64,000 nt of DNA from Anarhynchus alexandrinus (lineage: Eukaryota > Chordata > Aves > Charadriiformes > Charadriidae), in contig VUYV01000289.1 in NCBI GenBank assembly GCA_008711295.1, positions 530,314 through 594,313 of the forward strand. The letters run 5' to 3'. Below the pieces are notes generated by a model. That model was not told the DNA's origin. It saw only the letters and a list, made by a program, of their open reading frames with translations, and did not search any database. Numbering within the stretch: the first letter of the stretch is position 1; every line of letters starts with the position of its first letter. Of the stretch, positions 62,229 through 64,000 are shown in pieces. Both the position numbers and the translations under genes were made by a program.

Positions 62229-62491
62229 TGGAATCATAGAGCCATAGAATAGTTTGGGTTTGAAGGGACCTGTGAAGGTCATCTAGTCTAACCCCCCTGC
62301 AAGGAGCAGGGACATCTTCAGCTAGGTCAGGTTGCTCAGAGCGCCATCCAACCTAACCTTGAATGGTTCCAGGGATGGGGCATCTACCACCTCTCTGGGC
62401 AACCTGTGACAGTGTTTCACCACACGTTGCAAAAAAGAGTCCCGTCCAACCTCCAACAGGTCCATGTCTTTCCTGTGCTGAGGGCTCCAGG
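62229..62491 (-). mobile_element. CR1 LINE fragment with internal deletion, reverse orientation
   Basis: Begins with the reversed tail (ggaatcatagagccatagaat), then runs parallel to 59278 onward as far as gtttcaccac. About 35 bases later it resumes at ctccaacaggtccatgtctttcctg. Compared with the neighbouring copy, roughly 200 bases of ORF2 C-terminus are missing. Confidence 0.9.
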
Positions 62492-63752
62492 AGTATATTA
62501 GAGCTTTCTGGCATAGAGCTTGAATGCAGGTGAAAGAAATGTAATTAAAAGATCACCTAGTTGTAAAGAGTTTATGGAGTGCTCAATCAGTTGGAAAACC
62601 AGCAACTGTCAGATGAGTTTGGGTAACTAGGGAATTAGCAGTTTTCAATCCTAATAAATGAAGATAATTGTATCTGATATATAAATCTATATGATAGTAT
62701 TGCACACTAGCAGCTTCCAAAGAACTGGGACTTCAGAATGGCAGAACCACAGCAGAAAGTTTCTTTAGATTCTTCAGGCTTGTTTTGGGGGAAACTTATT
62801 TAGGGTTTTTTTTTTGTTTGTTTGTTTTTGTTTTGGTTTGGTTTTACTTCCTTTTAATATTTTTAATTTAATTTCATAATAGAGAGTGTGATTTGCACAG
62901 ACACCTTCCTCTTCAATAGGATAAATCAGTCTTGAGAATACAGCTAGATTTTGTGGTTTTAGACACAGCATCCCATTATATAAATATTTGCTATAGTTCC
63001 CATTTTCAAGAAAAAAGATTCTATTTTGAATTCAAATTTTTTAATACAGAAGAATGTTAATGTAAACTTTAACATAACCTTAAATGTGAAATGTGAATGT
63101 GAGGATTTTCTCTTTTCTCTTTGTCTCCCTTTCTTTCCCCCAGTGTTCTCCATTATACATTTGTCTCATTATATAAGTGATTCTCAGATTTCTAATTTAG
63201 ATAAATATCAAAGTTTCTTTTCCTATGCTGTAAACTTGCCAAATACACTAATTTCTGTGTACGCTACACAGAATGTTGCATTCCATTATCAGGAAAAAAA
63301 TTAGAACAACTGTGATATGCAAACCCTAGAACTCAAATTACCTTGATTCCCTTGACTGATCAAATCATTTGGATAGCTCTTCCCTGGCTTTTCTTCATCC
63401 CCCTGTAAAGTACAATGAACTCTATACTGGAGCAACAGTGTGTTTGATAAGGAAACGTGAACATTCATCCCTGTTAAAGTTTTTATCAGTACTTTCTCTC
63501 TTTGGCTTCCTTTATGATACTTTATTTTATGATGATAGAAGGACTGCCACGGTCACTTTCACTCAATTAGAATATATTAGTCTTGTAAAACCCCCCTGCA
63601 CTCTTCCCAGCTGAGTTAGATCTATAATCACTGGATAGGTTAGGCTGATTTTCTGGGAAACTTCTGAGGTTGGTTATATATGTATACATGTGTAATACTC
63701 ATTTCAACACAATTTTGTGAACCTTATTTGGCAGGGCTTTAGAATTTTTATT
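62492..63752. other. AT-rich non-coding stretch, nothing recognised
   Basis: Contains a T/G-rich simple run at about 62807-62845. Short frames at 63026-63304 and 63369-63614 show no family features. Confidence 0.55.
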
Positions 63753-64000
63753 ACAGAATCACAGAATGGTAAGGGTTGGAAGGGACCTTTGGATATTATC
63801 TAGTCCAGCTTCCCTGCCAAAGCAGGTTCCCCTAGAGCAGGTTGCACAGAATTGCATCCAGGCGCGTTTTGAATATCTCCAGAGACTCCACAGCCTCTCT
63901 GGGCACTCTGCTCCAATGCTGTGCCACCCTCAAAGTAAAGAAGTTTTTCCTCATGTTGAGATGGAATTTCCTGTGTTCCAGCTTGTGTGTTTTATGGTGA
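63753..64000 (-). mobile_element. CR1 LINE, reverse orientation, continuing past the window end
   Basis: Starts with acagaatcacagaatggtaagg, then ggaagggacctttggatattatctag. It carries the segment tgccaaagcaggttcccctagagcagg and the reversed ORF2 end (ctctgggcactctgctccaatg, aagaagtttttcctcatgttgag). The tail group is that of the near-full-length copy at 27480-32034 rather than that of 59278-61325. The element is cut by the window edge. Confidence 0.9.

Overview
This window looks like AT-rich avian nuclear DNA with no recognisable host protein-coding gene. The main support is the repeat content. There are many CR1 LINE copies whose 3' ends carry the typical tail (variants of ATTCTATGATTCT, no poly-A). 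There are also several LTRs of types I recognise from bird genomes. The abundance of CR1 and one nearly full-length copy would suit a bird lineage with recent CR1 activity, but I cannot name the species.

Layout. 1-875: a 334-base duplication around a single N, plus the 5' part of a reverse-oriented LTR. 3009-3560: a solo LTR of the same family with an internal microsatellite. 5271-5812: a reverse CR1 fragment. 7694-10562: a 1434-base segment present twice around a single N. 15830-17378: an ERV LTR with leader-like, partly tandem sequence. 21290-22070: a probable GC-rich LTR. 25330-25646 and 39880-40520: two pieces of another avian LTR family in opposite orientations. About 27480-32034: a nearly full-length CR1 with ORF1 (zinc-finger plus SGNH/GDSL-like esterase) and ORF2 (endonuclease plus reverse transcriptase), both broken. 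40779-41058: a CR1 with an inverted 5' part. 43370-44133: a solo LTR on the minus strand with an intact 5-base target duplication. 48793-53244: a CR1-bearing segment present two to three times around two single Ns. 59278-64000: three reverse CR1 copies. The remaining stretches are AT-rich non-coding DNA. One block at 33361-34260 has the look of a conserved non-coding element.

Function. No genes act together here apart from the CR1 open frames, which once formed a retrotransposon: ORF1 as nucleic-acid-binding/esterase protein and ORF2 for target nicking and reverse transcription. The window reads as a gene desert or a very large intron shaped by retrotransposition. Four of the five single-N positions (335, 9128, 50907, 52047) are flanked by near-identical direct repeats. 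These are most simply read as overlapping contig ends that were never merged. I found no convincing previously undescribed biological system. The items most worth a second look are the possible conserved element with an adjacent exon-like segment, a 121-codon minus-strand frame next to the CR1 5' end, and the uneven divergence of the duplicated CR1 segment.
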